Source of the DNA: Rhizobium sp. CG5
GTDB lineage: Bacteria; Pseudomonadota; Alphaproteobacteria; Rhizobiales; Rhizobiaceae
Assembly: GCF_023701945.1 (NCBI RefSeq)
Contig: NZ_JABAEF010000006.1
Coordinates: 62,001 to 126,000, forward strand
Reading direction: 5' to 3'
Length of the DNA stretch: 64,000 nt
Under the pieces are notes generated by a model, which saw only the letters and a program-made list of their open reading frames with translations, was not told the origin of the DNA and made no database searches. The translations under genes were made by a program, and so were the position numbers. Shown piece by piece: positions 63,848-64,000 of the stretch; positions within the stretch are counted from its first letter, which is position 1, and the number at the start of each line of letters is the position of its first letter.

Positions 63848-64000
63848 TTAAGGAAACGTCGCCAGATATGCGATCAGGTCGGCCCGTTCCTGATCCTTGC
63901 GCAATCCCGCAAAGGCCATCTTGGTACCGGGCAGGAACTCTTTCGGGCTGGTCACGAAGGCGCCGATCTTGTCCGGCGTCCAGACCAGCCCCGCCTCGGC
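63848..64000 (-). CDS. Class I cytochrome c (C-terminal part, truncated by window edge)
   Basis: The last 50 residues of a frame open to the right edge. [27 protein letters not shown] (given in parts: [24 protein letters not shown] at the end) is the classic C-terminal half of mitochondrial-type or c2-type cytochromes, with Met in GTKMAF as the haem ligand. The CxxCH motif lies outside the window. It is upstream of xoxF on the same strand, 180 bases away, so it probably carries electrons from XoxG to the terminal oxidase. Confidence 0.87.
   Translation of the reverse strand, partial: AEAGLVWTPDKIGAFVTSPKEFLPGTKMAFAGLRKDQERADLIAYLATFP

Overview
The window looks like part of a Rhizobiaceae (Sinorhizobium/Rhizobium-type) genome. 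It is GC-rich and dense with ABC importers and Gfo/Idh/MocA dehydrogenases. It carries a red-type (form IC) cbb operon in the order cbbR | cbbF-P-T-A-L-S-X-E close to a lanthanide-type methanol dehydrogenase (xoxF) cluster, an arrangement familiar from the pSymB chromid of Sinorhizobium. A second-copy-type scpB next to a DUF1403 gene also suggests a megaplasmid or chromid. I saw no rRNA, tRNA, insertion sequence, CRISPR array or replication origin. The genus and replicon type are inferences.

Layout. 0-1.6 kb: phosphonate catabolism (partial FAD amine oxidase plus phosphonoacetaldehyde hydrolase PhnX). 1.8-7.9 kb: a GntR regulator, a PLP C-S-lyase-like enzyme and a complete MalEFGK-type ABC importer. 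8.0-9.6 kb: scpB/DUF1403 pair. 9.7-15.5 kb: a Gfo/Idh oxidoreductase and an iron alcohol dehydrogenase, divergent from a histidine-ammonia-lyase homologue that has lost the MIO-forming Ala-Ser-Gly triad; then a PhnD-like binding protein coupled to a fatty-acid desaturase. 15.7-21 kb: an XRE regulator, a zinc alcohol dehydrogenase, a chemoreceptor and a homocysteine methyltransferase. 21.0-34.3 kb: a two-armed sugar catabolic locus. Its leftward arm has two Gfo/Idh enzymes, a sugar isomerase, an enolase-superfamily enzyme and a DUF993 lyase. Its rightward arm has an ABC importer and two more Gfo/Idh enzymes. A TetR regulator lies between the arms and a shared palindrome sits at both promoters. 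34.3-39.6 kb: RND efflux pump with its own TetR and two operators.

39.6-49.9 kb: the Calvin-cycle operon, with LysR-type TNA-N7-TNA sites in front of it and a palindromic intergenic repeat between cbbS and cbbX. 50.1-64 kb: methanol oxidation: glutathione-dependent formaldehyde activation (gfa), a Ped/Lut-like PQQ-associated ABC system with its beta-propeller and CxxxCW proteins, an SsuABC-like importer, small secreted proteins, an MxaD homologue, xoxJ, xoxG and xoxF, and the end of another cytochrome c at the right edge.

The 40-64 kb part makes functional sense as autotrophic methylotrophy. XoxF oxidises methanol in the periplasm and passes electrons to XoxG. Formaldehyde is captured by glutathione through Gfa and oxidised to CO2 by enzymes not in this window. 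The CO2 is fixed by the cbb operon. The most unusual single gene is the MIO-less ammonia-lyase homologue at 12.2-13.7 kb, and the most interesting uncharacterised system is the 21-34 kb sugar locus.
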